Source of the DNA: Comamonas testosteroni
Lineage (GTDB): Bacteria > Pseudomonadota > Gammaproteobacteria > Burkholderiales > Burkholderiaceae_C
Direction of reading: 5' to 3'
Length of the DNA: 64,000 nt
NCBI RefSeq assembly: GCF_014076415.1
Contig: NZ_CP043568.1
Span: forward strand, 4,898,001-4,962,000
Of the stretch, positions 35,808-44,228 are shown piece after piece. The position numbers and the translations under genes were made by a program. Under the pieces are notes generated by a model. That model saw nothing but the letters and a program-made list of their open reading frames with translations, was not told the origin of the DNA and made no database searches. Numbering within the stretch: the stretch's first letter is position 1; every line of letters begins with the position of its first letter.

Positions 35808-36778
35808 GTGGCAGCCCCTTCAAACAGATCCAACTGTCCTAGCTCCGGGTATCCGCGAACCACTAGATCCATTTCCTTTTGGCCAAAGATCCACTGAAAC
35901 AGTTGGCGACCAATGGCTTCATCCTGGTAGCCTGTCGGACAAGTCATCAAGCTCACTAGTGGTGCGCGCGCAACCAAAGAGGCCCATGCACCGTCATCCT
36001 CGGCCCTGGCAGCAAAGGCTTGAAGGCGCCCAAGCGCTCGTCTCACGACTTCTTGAGCGTCAGCGGGAGCCAGACAACGAGAAAGCTCCCTCGGACATAG
36101 CGGTGACCATGAGCTTGGCAACAAGCCAAACGCATAGAACACTTGCATCCAACCATCAAGCGATAGACCTGTGAGCCACCTCGGGACGCCGGTGTCCTCT
36201 ACCAGACCAGAACACGGCTCCGATCGAAGCGAAGCCTGCAAAATGCGCTGTGCATACAGAAGCTCAGGCGTTGCCAGGACTGCATTGTCTGTGCAGCCCA
36301 AGTGATGTCGACATCCACCCCACTGCACTCCCTTACGATCCCATTTGATCACTGCCTGGCATTGAGGACATATTCCTGTCAGGCACAGGCCGTGCTCCAG
36401 GCAGCATGTCGAAAGTGTCAAATCCCATACATCGAGCAAGTATCCCTTCTCAAAAACGCATTGCGGACATACCTGAGGCTGGTTCGTCCGCAACACTCCC
36501 GGCTGACGAAAAAGGTGTCCATAGCATGCCCGTCGTGCCCCCATAGACCGCGGCAAAGTTGCAGGCAAACGATGGGCAAGCCTCGCTTTGTCGACGCCGA
36601 ACCATTGCGCAAGTCGTGGGGCATGTACAGACTTGAGTCGTTCCGAAGCTCCTATACCAAGTAGCCGATGCAGGGCTGACAGCCTCCCTCCATTCATGGC
36701 CACAGAGCGTAGACAGAAGCCAAGACCTGATTCGTCGTCGCGCAACTCACTGGAGATTGGAAATGGGCTTTCAGACAA
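35804..36778 (-). CDS. tniQ: TniQ/TnsD-family target-selection protein 1
   Basis: A 324-residue TniQ-like protein. Its start differs from canonical TniQ, but the zinc-binding core is clear: Cys104-x2-Cys107, Cys125/Cys126 with His129, and Cys137-x2-Cys140 (VCPQC, CCLEHG, CPQC). The C-terminal 150 residues are helical and unlike TniQ2. It overlaps TnsC by 8 bp and TniQ2 by 4 bp, so production is coupled. It probably serves, with TniQ2, as the DNA-target adaptor. Confidence 0.83.
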   Translation of the reverse strand: MSESPFPISSELRDDESGLGFCLRSVAMNGGRLSALHRLLGIGASERLKSVHAPRLAQWFGVDKARLAHRLPATLPRSMGARRACYGHLFRQPGVLRTNQPQVCPQCVFEKGYLLDVWDLTLSTCCLEHGLCLTGICPQCQAVIKWDRKGVQWGGCRHHLGCTDNAVLATPELLYAQRILQASLRSEPCSGLVEDTGVPRWLTGLSLDGWMQVFYAFGLLPSSWSPLCPRELSRCLAPADAQEVVRRALGRLQAFAARAEDDGAWASLVARAPLVSLMTCPTGYQDEAIGRQLFQWIFGQKEMDLVVRGYPELGQLDLFEGAAT

Positions 36779-37736
36779 AGGGATTACTCCTCAAAGTTGC
36801 CTGTCCACAGACTTGTTTGAAGGCGCTGCAGAAAGCCTCCTTGTCCACCGCAGAGTGACCACGGTCAAACGCGATAAGGATGGCTTCCGTCATCAGTCTT
36901 TTGAAAGCACGCAGATTTCCATCGGTGGCCAAATGCAAGAGCATCGCCACTTCCGGAGCATGAATGTACCCAAGATCAAACGACTGACATTGCTTTGCAA
37001 AGGCACGAACAAAGCCAACCCAGTTTCCGTCCGAGGTAAAGTTCTTCATCTCCTCTCGGATAGGGACTCGCGAAGCAAGATGAGACGCGGCATCAGGCAA
37101 GGTATCTAGCTCAGAGGTTCCAGCAAGAACCAAACTAATGTTGCATTCGTCCATAAGTTCTCTGAGGAATTCCGTCGCCTCGTTTTCCAAATCGCTGGAG
37201 GCAGAGACACGCCGCGGATAGAGCAAGTGATGTGCCTCATCGATCCAGATGAGACGTGTTTTGCAATTTTTCAGGGCGTCAAACACCAGAAAGCGTCGCA
37301 TATACAACTGCTTGCCAGAACCACCAGCAAACGGATACTTGAGAGCCTTCAAAATGCCCTGTACCAGATGCCCAGTCTTCGGCCTGCTTTGCACCCGCAC
37401 ACCAATCGCAGCAAAGTCTTGCGAGAAAAGTGCGGACTGCGGCAATGACGCCCGGAAGTACTTGAATGAATCAGTTTTGCCAACCCCACTGGGGCCGATC
37501 AGGCACATTCCTTGAGGCATGCTGAACTCCGTTCCCAGCTGGAATAGCCTATCTAGTGCCTTGAGAGCACGAACCGCATCCGGAAACAGTACAAACGCTC
37601 GATCAGCTTCTGTTGCCACGCGCAAAGCACCCACGCTATACGTAGACAAGCGACGAGCATCCAATGCCAGTTGCTCCGGATCGGGGGCATCAAGCTGCAT
37701 GGATTGGTCGAATATCTTTTTTTGGTCGTTTCGCAT
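36771..37736 (-). CDS. tnsC: TnsC/TniB-like AAA+ transposition regulator
   Basis: A 321-residue AAA+ ATPase with Walker A GPSGVGKT (81-88) and Walker B LIWIDEAHH with Asp166-Glu167. Its size is that of the short TniB-like TnsC proteins and far below the 555 residues of Tn7 TnsC. It assembles on DNA, receives the target from TniQ/TnsD and activates the TnsA/TnsB transposase. It starts 3 bp after the tnsB stop. Confidence 0.92.
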   Translation of the reverse strand: MRNDQKKIFDQSMQLDAPDPEQLALDARRLSTYSVGALRVATEADRAFVLFPDAVRALKALDRLFQLGTEFSMPQGMCLIGPSGVGKTDSFKYFRASLPQSALFSQDFAAIGVRVQSRPKTGHLVQGILKALKYPFAGGSGKQLYMRRFLVFDALKNCKTRLIWIDEAHHLLYPRRVSASSDLENEATEFLRELMDECNISLVLAGTSELDTLPDAASHLASRVPIREEMKNFTSDGNWVGFVRAFAKQCQSFDLGYIHAPEVAMLLHLATDGNLRAFKRLMTEAILIAFDRGHSAVDKEAFCSAFKQVCGQATLRSNPFV

Positions 37737-37739
37737 GAT

Positions 37740-39692
37740 TTAAAACGCAAGAGATTCGAACTCTGGAATTTCTTTCTCAGAGATTCGGTATTCACTAGGA
37801 ACAATGAGTTGTTTCGATTCAGAGAGCGGCAGTTGGGGCGACGAATCCGAGCTCGATAGGACCTTGTGGGATGTCATGTCTGCATAGCGCCCGGCGCGCA
37901 GTGCATCTGCCCGCCCTCGATGATTTGTCGCCTCCATCCAATGCTCATGCAGCCGTTGACGAGAAGCCAGCAACGACTCATACCTCTCTGGAGAGCTCAA
38001 ATCCGCCTTTGCGAACTTCCTGATCAGTTGGTGCTGATTGAAGCTCAAACCCCTGGCATAGGCCGGCCACCGGCATACAGCGTCATGCCATGACAGCCCG
38101 TCGGGATCCAGCACCTTCATGATGGAGATGTCATCAGGATCGAACTTGCACAATAGTCTTTGCTTCGGCCCATACTTCTTGACAATGTCTTTGAAGGCAT
38201 AGCTGCCATAGGGCAACCCGTGGAAGCCGATTCCTCCCTGATGCAGAGTCAACTGCTTTGACATTCCTGAAGCCCACGTCAATTGCTCCAAGCTGCCAGG
38301 AAAAGTAGCTGGTGGGCAACGCTGTATTCCTTCAGCAAACAACTCATAAGGCATTGCCATCTTTCTCCAGTTCGGTTGATGTGGGTACACATCCACCACA
38401 AACATGAGCAAGCCACGAACCAAGTCGCTGAAAGTGATCGAGGCATCCTTGTAAGGGTCGATCCTTGCGACGTTGGCCACGGATGGGCGAATACGCCCCT
38501 TCATCAATGTCAAGGTGTTCAACGTGGAAAAGAAGCGCTCAACGTGCGGTTTGAGCCATGGTGTCCTGACACGGCAGTACATCAAGTCAACGCCCAGTGC
38601 CATCGCCATGGTCTTGAACCCGAATGAGTGGAATTCGAGCCCGTTGTCGATCACCCACTCATCGCCAAGCCCCATGGATAGCCAATCACTTTGGAGATCG
38701 AGCCCATGCAAAAGCGGGGCCTTGGGCAAAAGCGCATTACGAACCACTCCGCATACAGAAGTCAGCCCGGGGCCATAAAAGGAGATATAGAAACCAAGGA
38801 TGTAGCCCGAGTACGCATCAATCATCACCGTCAAAACAGGCCTCCCCAAAGGTAGCCCTGTACGGTCACAAATCACGACCCAGTTCAACGGGGTATGGTC
38901 AATTTCAACTCGCTGGTACGGATACGCAGCTACTCCCTCCGGGAAAGCCGTTCTGCAAACTATCCGAGCTCTCGCCACACCTTCACGAGCAGCAACTCGC
39001 GTATACAGATCAATGTCCTGAACTCTGCGTGCCAAAGTTGGAAAGCTCACCTGAGCCGTGTCTTGCTCCAACTGACCGCTCTTCACCAAGCGCTTGAGCT
39101 CGCTCTCAAGCTGGTCGTAGGTAAACCTCAAAGAGTTCCTATGTGGAGTTAGGTAGTGCTGCTTCAGCATCCTCCAGATAACGTCTTCCACAGAGTCGAT
39201 CAAGCGCCGTGCTCTCTTTCGCATGCGGTGCTTGTTAACTAAAGCAAGTGCGTTATTTCCCGAGATTTCATAGTTGCGCATCCAGAGCATCACAGTGGTT
39301 GCCGATGGAACCGCCTCGCCTCTAGAGTTGGCCAACTTGGCGATGGCTTCTTCGATCTTCTTGCGTTGCCCTTTTGTAATGCCCTGTCGTCGCAGGCGAC
39401 TGACGTAATCAAGTCGGCGCTCCAATTCGGATCTCTCGTGCTCCTTCAAGGCACTTAAGTCCAGCACGGAAACCACTGTTCTATTAGCAAACCGACCTTC
39501 GGGTGCACCTCCCAGCACCACTTGGTATTCCTTGCTATAGATTCGATGGATCAGCTCCGCAACGCCCAAAATCAGAGCCCGACGGGTAATCACGTCCTCA
39601 AATTGGTACTCTTGATCAGGTAATTCCCTGGTGAGTTCCAGGGTCCGTTGGCCCGCTCTAAGCGTCAAGCCAGTTTGCAAAGCGAATTGCAT
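37740..39692 (-). CDS. tnsB: TnsB-like DDE transposase
   Basis: A 650-residue Mu/TnsB/TniA-type transposase. The catalytic triad of the rve core is Asp265 (VEIDHTPLN), Asp349 (WVIDNGLEF) and Glu385 (KPHVERFF), with D-x35-E spacing. Helical DNA-binding regions precede it (about 90-250), and a C-terminal region after 560 probably contacts TnsC. The ATG at 39692 has GGGGGAGAACC before it and overlaps tnsA by 35 bp; the longer frame lies within tnsA. It joins 3' ends to the target. Confidence 0.94.
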   Translation of the reverse strand: MQFALQTGLTLRAGQRTLELTRELPDQEYQFEDVITRRALILGVAELIHRIYSKEYQVVLGGAPEGRFANRTVVSVLDLSALKEHERSELERRLDYVSRLRRQGITKGQRKKIEEAIAKLANSRGEAVPSATTVMLWMRNYEISGNNALALVNKHRMRKRARRLIDSVEDVIWRMLKQHYLTPHRNSLRFTYDQLESELKRLVKSGQLEQDTAQVSFPTLARRVQDIDLYTRVAAREGVARARIVCRTAFPEGVAAYPYQRVEIDHTPLNWVVICDRTGLPLGRPVLTVMIDAYSGYILGFYISFYGPGLTSVCGVVRNALLPKAPLLHGLDLQSDWLSMGLGDEWVIDNGLEFHSFGFKTMAMALGVDLMYCRVRTPWLKPHVERFFSTLNTLTLMKGRIRPSVANVARIDPYKDASITFSDLVRGLLMFVVDVYPHQPNWRKMAMPYELFAEGIQRCPPATFPGSLEQLTWASGMSKQLTLHQGGIGFHGLPYGSYAFKDIVKKYGPKQRLLCKFDPDDISIMKVLDPDGLSWHDAVCRWPAYARGLSFNQHQLIRKFAKADLSSPERYESLLASRQRLHEHWMEATNHRGRADALRAGRYADMTSHKVLSSSDSSPQLPLSESKQLIVPSEYRISEKEIPEFESLAF

Positions 39693-40323
39693 GGTTCTCC
39701 CCCGAAACAGATTGCTTAAACAACCGCACCTTCGCATTGCCTTCGTAGTGCAGGTCTGCACTGAGCAACACTTGACGACGCGTCACCATGTAAAGCATGG
39801 TTGCTTGGCTGATTCCAGCCTCAGTGAGCTCTTTCACTGGAAGCCCATGGTCCCCCACTTGCTCCAGTAGCGCCTTGCATTTGTGCATCGCCTCGGCGTC
39901 GCAAGCTCCTTTGGCATACCGGCGGATGTAAAGCGCGCGCTCCGCTAGCCCCTCGCGACGCAGCACGTTGTCTAAGGCCAGAAGAAAGGGGATACCAGAT
40001 GTACTCAGCTTCAGACGAACTTGTTCAAAGTGCGCCTGGAAAGAGGCCACAAACTTCTCTGGCTTGACTTCAACTACCGCCCGTGACCCATCTTGGAACG
40101 TCACCAGATAGTCAGGTGTGTACTTTTTTCCCGAGGGTAGAGTGAGTTTGAAAGGCTGAGATTTGATTGATGTGACATTGGGAAAGAGCGCGGCGCAATG
40201 CACGAAGTCGCGCTCAACCGAGGAGTCGGCTTCGATTGCCTCGGGCTGAAGGTGTGGGAGGTGCAGCAACCGCACGGTATGGGCAGGCGAACGCTGAACC
40301 ACTTTTCTCGTCGAGGGTTCCAT
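39658..40323 (-). CDS. tnsA: TnsA-like endonuclease
   Basis: A 221-residue TnsA-type nuclease. The restriction-like active site is Glu37 (SSVERDF), Asp71 (YTPDYLV) and Glu85-x-Lys87 (VVEVKPE). The C-terminal 130 residues form the winged-helix-like TnsA C domain (VKELTEAGISQATMLYMVTRRQVL). It cuts the 5' ends of the element, making cut-and-paste rather than replicative transposition likely. An AGGAGAGAACC ribosome site precedes the ATG, and the unknown upstream gene ends 9 bp before. Confidence 0.9.
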   Translation of the reverse strand: MEPSTRKVVQRSPAHTVRLLHLPHLQPEAIEADSSVERDFVHCAALFPNVTSIKSQPFKLTLPSGKKYTPDYLVTFQDGSRAVVEVKPEKFVASFQAHFEQVRLKLSTSGIPFLLALDNVLRREGLAERALYIRRYAKGACDAEAMHKCKALLEQVGDHGLPVKELTEAGISQATMLYMVTRRQVLLSADLHYEGNAKVRLFKQSVSGENHAIRFANWLDA

Positions 40324-40332
40324 GGTTCTCTC

Positions 40333-40782
40333 CTAGCTGCGGCAAGTTGGGCAAAGGAAGGGGAGTCCGGCACCCCGGTGTTTGCGATGCTTTCCATGTC
40401 TTGAGGAGACCAGGCGCAATCGATCATCGCCCCCTATTGCCATTGAGCTGGTTGCTCTCTCATGAACCCACGCATTTGCCACATCCAAGTCTTGCTCGAC
40501 CTCCTTCATAAAGTCCCAGGTTTCATTCCTTAAGTCACTTCTGGTGAGATCAACAAGCAAACAAGGGCTGACAAAAGCCTGCGCCTGCAACTTCCTGAAA
40601 GAAGAGATAAGAGCCGCTGTTCTTGTCTCAAGGGCCGACGCTGAACCTGAGCACTCAGAGCTACTACGACGAAGCGGGATCTCGAGCTGGGTATGTTTCC
40701 AGCAGCATGAAGCTGCAACCATCGGCCATGGATGGAGCCCACTTCTTGATGAGTTGGGGGAAGGTGGTGCCTTATGAGTCAT
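40333..40782 (-). CDS. Unknown protein heading the transposition operon
   Basis: A 149-residue protein beginning MTHKAPPSPNSSRSG with an AGGAG site 7 bp before the ATG. It is rich in Ser, Arg and Leu, with an acidic stretch (NETWDFMKEVEQDLDVANAW) and a basic tail (SSRHGKHRKHRGAG) ending in FLCPTCRS, a possible half zinc ribbon. No family was recognised. It lies 9 bp from tnsA on the same strand, so it is probably expressed with the tns genes. Its position between tnsA and the presumed element end would suit a regulator. Confidence 0.55.
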   Translation of the reverse strand: MTHKAPPSPNSSRSGLHPWPMVAASCCWKHTQLEIPLRRSSSECSGSASALETRTAALISSFRKLQAQAFVSPCLLVDLTRSDLRNETWDFMKEVEQDLDVANAWVHERATSSMAIGGDDRLRLVSSRHGKHRKHRGAGLPFLCPTCRS

Positions 40783-40874
40783 GAAAACTCCTGTCTGCGA
40801 GGATGAGTTGATCCAGCCCGCAGCAAAAATGCTGCAGGCATGGCTTGACGTTGCCAGCAGCACAGGAGTAAATT

Positions 40875-40925
40875 CCGACCTAGGGCTTCCAATCCTAGGT
40901 GGTCTCTTATCCTGAGCTACCGAGC
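40875..40925 (-). other. tRNA-like segment or leader hairpin upstream of the tns operon
   Basis: On the minus strand GGTAGCTCAGGATAAGAG looks like the D-arm of a bacterial tRNA. It is followed by an inverted repeat CCTAGG-N9-CCTAGG (40879-40899) in the place of an anticodon arm. No paired acceptor stem or canonical T-arm could be found, so it is not an intact tRNA. It may be a tRNA remnant or a leader structure for the operon. Confidence 0.3.
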
Positions 40926-41040
40926 AGCGCCAGTCTTCTGAAAAGGGGATTGGCGTTTGTTTTTCTGGTGGTGAATTTCTCCTTGTGTCTCGAGGTTAGG
41001 AACATCAGTTTTCTGGTGCTCGATAACGATCGCTAGCTAT

Positions 41041-41349
41041 CTAGCAGTCCTTCATGTGCTCTGCATCACAGGTCTCGCCGCTACAAGCGGCGGAGGGCTC
41101 GGTTGCACCAAGCCTGCACTTCCATATCCACGTAGCGACCTCATGAGTCAGCGCGAACCGACCGCGCCTCTTCGGCATACCAAACACAGCTACAGGTAAA
41201 TTTCCTCGTGATGCCGCCTGCCGAAAGGCTGCTGGGCTGGGGTAACCGAGTGCCTGCTGAAGATCTCGCCCCCCCATCACCAGACCGTGCCTAGCCGTCA
41301 GTTCCTCTAGCACTTCACGCTTGATTGGGTGGTCACCGCTGTCTCGCAT
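41041..41349 (-). CDS. Small predicted DNA-binding protein
   Basis: A 102-residue protein whose middle part (MGGRDLQQALGYPSPAAFRQAA, then FALTHEVATWIW) resembles winged-helix excisionase/AlpA-like or plasmid-borne regulators, where a short helix pair is followed by a basic wing (MPKRRGRF). Its C-terminus carries three cysteines (ACSGETC, MKDC). It is divergent from the gene at 41460 and sits between the transposition operon and the accessory island. A regulator of one of these is likely; the family name is not certain. Confidence 0.55.
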   Translation of the reverse strand: MRDSGDHPIKREVLEELTARHGLVMGGRDLQQALGYPSPAAFRQAASRGNLPVAVFGMPKRRGRFALTHEVATWIWKCRLGATEPSAACSGETCDAEHMKDC

Positions 41350-41459
41350 AGCGCCTGTCTCACTTAGTTTCGCTCTGTCACCATCCTAAAGATGCTTTGC
41401 GGCATAGTCGAGGGGGCATATAGGGTCCAAATTTACCCGCTTTCATCTCAGAAAAAGCT

Positions 41460-42503
41460 ATGCAAGCCGTTGAAAACAAAGACATATCGTTGCCTTTACC
41501 CGTCACTCCCACCCCTGACTTGGGACAAGATCCAGGAACGAAAAAGGCGCGACGATGTGATGTCGATGTCTTATCTACCGTGGCTTGGGTCCGATACCTC
41601 CAACACCTAAGCAAGAGCAAAAGCGCCTATGCACTGGGGCGCCTAATCGAGAGTGATGCTTACTGGAGAACTGAGGAAGGGATCGGCCATCACCGAAACA
41701 AGTGGTCCAAATATCAAAAAGGCCAACATCGGCCTCGATCCACACTTGTCAACACCGCCGATCGCCTATTTCCTGGAAGCGCACAGGTGATTAATTCTAT
41801 GTTTTGGGTAATTCTAAAAAATACTTCAATAAATCAAAATCAAATATCTAAAATAGAATCAAAATTAAGTGCAGAGGTTAAGCTAGTAGTCGAAAAATGG
41901 AGAAATAATTTCCGCAATGGAAGAAACCCTGGAATTCGAAGATTAGCCCACAAACTTGAAATAATACATAACTTAGACGCCCTTGCAGCTATGATGCTAA
42001 TGTGCCAGAACTGCTATATATCTAATAATGAAAAAGATGCACATGAGTGGAGCAGATATATTTATCGATATCTGGCAATTAATTCTGAATTCTTTCACAT
42101 CAGTGGAGTAAAAGAAGAAATTTTTGAGAAAATCAAAGAAGTTTTTCTCCAGAAAATAAAATACAAAAACTTGAGATATACATACCCACTCTCAATGTAT
42201 TCAACATTGCATCATTACCTTATGGTTGGATTAAGCGATGTAGGTAATTTAGACCATGCTAATATAAAAACAATAGAAATAATTTTTCATGCAAGAAAAT
42301 CACTTAATGGAAATTATGGATGGGATTTACAAGCAGCTTTCAATCCTATTCTAGAAATAATCGACAACTCATCTATTGATCAGGAATTAATTGAAGACCA
42401 GATTAGAATAAAGTATGAGTTTGATTACGCATGGGAAGTACTAAAGCAAGGAAAAATAAAGAGATATCCACCAGAATATCATCTTCCATTGAAAATACCG
42501 TAA
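41460..42503 (+). CDS. Unknown protein with GC-rich N-terminal and AT-rich C-terminal part
   Basis: A 347-residue soluble protein. Residues about 30-115 (WVRYLQHLSKSKSAYALGRL, then KWSKYQKGQHRPRSTLVNTA and LFPGSAQVIN) form a compact domain of a kind seen in small proteobacterial mobile-island proteins, for which I know no name. From about residue 112 (41795) codon use turns strongly AT-rich, with many Ile, Asn and Lys codons, and the product is helical with no recognised motif. The break in composition inside one frame suggests fusion of a local N-terminal module with imported DNA. Function unknown; its neighbourhood suggests mobile-element or defence biology. Confidence 0.6.
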   Translation: MQAVENKDISLPLPVTPTPDLGQDPGTKKARRCDVDVLSTVAWVRYLQHLSKSKSAYALGRLIESDAYWRTEEGIGHHRNKWSKYQKGQHRPRSTLVNTADRLFPGSAQVINSMFWVILKNTSINQNQISKIESKLSAEVKLVVEKWRNNFRNGRNPGIRRLAHKLEIIHNLDALAAMMLMCQNCYISNNEKDAHEWSRYIYRYLAINSEFFHISGVKEEIFEKIKEVFLQKIKYKNLRYTYPLSMYSTLHHYLMVGLSDVGNLDHANIKTIEIIFHARKSLNGNYGWDLQAAFNPILEIIDNSSIDQELIEDQIRIKYEFDYAWEVLKQGKIKRYPPEYHLPLKIP

Positions 42504-42966
42504 TTAATATTACTTCACGGCTAAGCAATAAATGCTTTTATTGAGGCAGTCCAACACGAATTCATAGCAACAGCATGCTGATCAGCCGCGACCGGCACAG
42601 TCGGTCAATTTAGCTCATTTCTTCTTGTGAGCAGCACAGTCTGAATCGACTCGAGTTTTAAAATCCTCATGGATCCATTCCAAGAAAGTCTCAACAAAAA
42701 GTCAAGGCTATTCACGGTTTCAGCCGTAAGTGGCGCCCGACGCTTATAGATCCACCTCAGAGCCTCATTGATCGGCCTAATGACGCTAGCGTCATGCAGG
42801 AACTTTCTGCATAGCATCAATGTTGGAAAGGGAAGTCAGAACCATGTCCGAAACCTAGCACACAATCACTCGCAATTTGAGCTAGCACTCCATAATCCCT
42901 CCACGCGCATGGCACGGGTTTGACAAGCGTGAATTGTCTGTCTGACCTCGATCAACGCAGCCAAAC
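42504..42966. other. Intergenic stretch with one doubtful short frame
   Basis: The DNA becomes less AT-rich after 42540. A 70-codon minus-strand frame (42605-42817, product MLCRKFLHDASVIRPINEAL...) exists but has no visible ribosome site or known motif. It is listed here rather than as a gene. Confidence 0.35.
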
Positions 42967-43347
42967 TTATTGCATCGCAGGAATTAAGCTCTCCCCTTCG
43001 CTTAGCCACGCACCAGCTTCCACCGCACTCCATACAACCTCACTCACATCGTGCGTGATCGCACTGGGCCCACGTGCAACATTGGCAATCATCAACATAG
43101 TCAAGCATGGATCCTCCTCTGGAGGTGCACACAAGCGATATCTTCGACCGGATTCGGTTCTGACAATCCTCCGAGGAAGATCGATAGCACTAAGTGAGGT
43201 TGTCACTCGAAATGACCCTGAGTCCAATTGTGCAGCAATGCGCAGTAATCCAGAGCCTAGTTGCAGGATGCGCCAGTGGTACAGGTCAACTTCGGCCTGC
43301 GACTCAACGCTTGGTGCTTGACGGCAGTTGCTAACGTAAATCAGCAT
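42967..43347 (-). CDS. Hypothetical protein
   Basis: A 126-residue protein beginning MLIYVSNCRQAPSVESQAEV. The ATG at 43347 is preceded by GGAGG 5-6 bp upstream, a good ribosome site; a start 12 bp earlier lacks one. The product has alternating strands (LDSGSFRVTTSLSAIDLPRRIVRTESGRRYRL) and an acidic C-terminal half (EEDPCLTML, SEVVWSAVEAG). No family was recognised. It is convergent with the preceding unknown gene and sits alone before the defence-like cassette. Confidence 0.5.
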   Translation of the reverse strand: MLIYVSNCRQAPSVESQAEVDLYHWRILQLGSGLLRIAAQLDSGSFRVTTSLSAIDLPRRIVRTESGRRYRLCAPPEEDPCLTMLMIANVARGPSAITHDVSEVVWSAVEAGAWLSEGESLIPAMQ

Positions 43348-44228
43348 GATGGCCTCCATGGTGCAGCAGAAATTCCCCCCCAAATAGCCTAAAGCATGCC
43401 GACCACTTTTGCTGCATCTTTTGCCAATGATGACGTAGCCTGGAAGTTACGCTGTCGCCAGGAATTACCATGTGTATGCCAATGCCAACCGACTGTTCTC
43501 TCTAATGGAATTCTTGCCCACTGCTTAGTACCGGGCACCTTTATGTACCAGCAGGCAAAAATCATAAGAAAAGGTCGGTTACGTGTACCGAGAGCTTGGG
43601 CCAGAAGAACAATGGCGCAAGTTAAGGTCGCACTCGTAGTGATTGGTCAATGTTGGCCTTTGCAAGAAGCCTCGATGCTCCTTCTAGCATTCCCGGCTGG
43701 CAAGTTTTCTTAGCTGGCAGCTTCAGGCTGTGAGCGGCCTGTCACCGAATGGCAGACTTGATGGGGCAGCGCCACAAACCTGAGATACCCGTGAGCGGTC
43801 GTTCGCGTCGGCCAGCAATCGACCCACTCCTGCCGTTCGAGCCTCTTGGGTCTATGTCGGCGATGCAGCGGCTGCTGTCATTCGGCCATAGCTGAGGAAT
43901 TCACGCTGGAGGCCGAATACCGGACATTGACGTGCTCGGCGTCGGTCCGTCGAAGCGCCGAGCGGAGGAGCGCTGCTGCGGTGGGCGGATTTGCGCAATG
44001 GCCCCATGTGAGAAACTCGTGCCCCGCCATGGCACGCCGGATAACGGGCATTCGCGAAAGCCGGTACGGCTCATCAACAAAATCCTCGGGTCGCCATACC
44101 AGCTATGGGTTTCATCAAACGGCTGTCAGATGGGGGCGTTATTAACACTTTGGATGGCCGCGGCGCAGACGAGGGTACGGCTGCGTCGCACTGCCTGATG
44201 CCGCTGGTGACACGGGAGTTATAAAAGA
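43348..44228. other. Gene-free stretch before the helicase
   Basis: About 880 bp without a supportable gene. The segment 43740-44000 is a mosaic of GC-rich words (for example TTCGAGCCTC, GCAGCGGCTGCTG) of the type seen in the degenerate intergenic repeats near 51.6 and 61.0 kb. The promoter of the helicase gene should be in the last 100 bp, where GAGTTATAAAAGA precedes the ATG. Confidence 0.45.

Noticed and set aside
40875..40925. Functional tRNA gene
   Set aside because: D-arm and anticodon-like arms are suggestive, but acceptor stem, T-arm consensus and CCA region are missing.
43396..43713. 105-codon frame in the gap before the helicase
   Set aside because: No ribosome site or motif; mixed hydrophobic/basic product and no homologue recalled.
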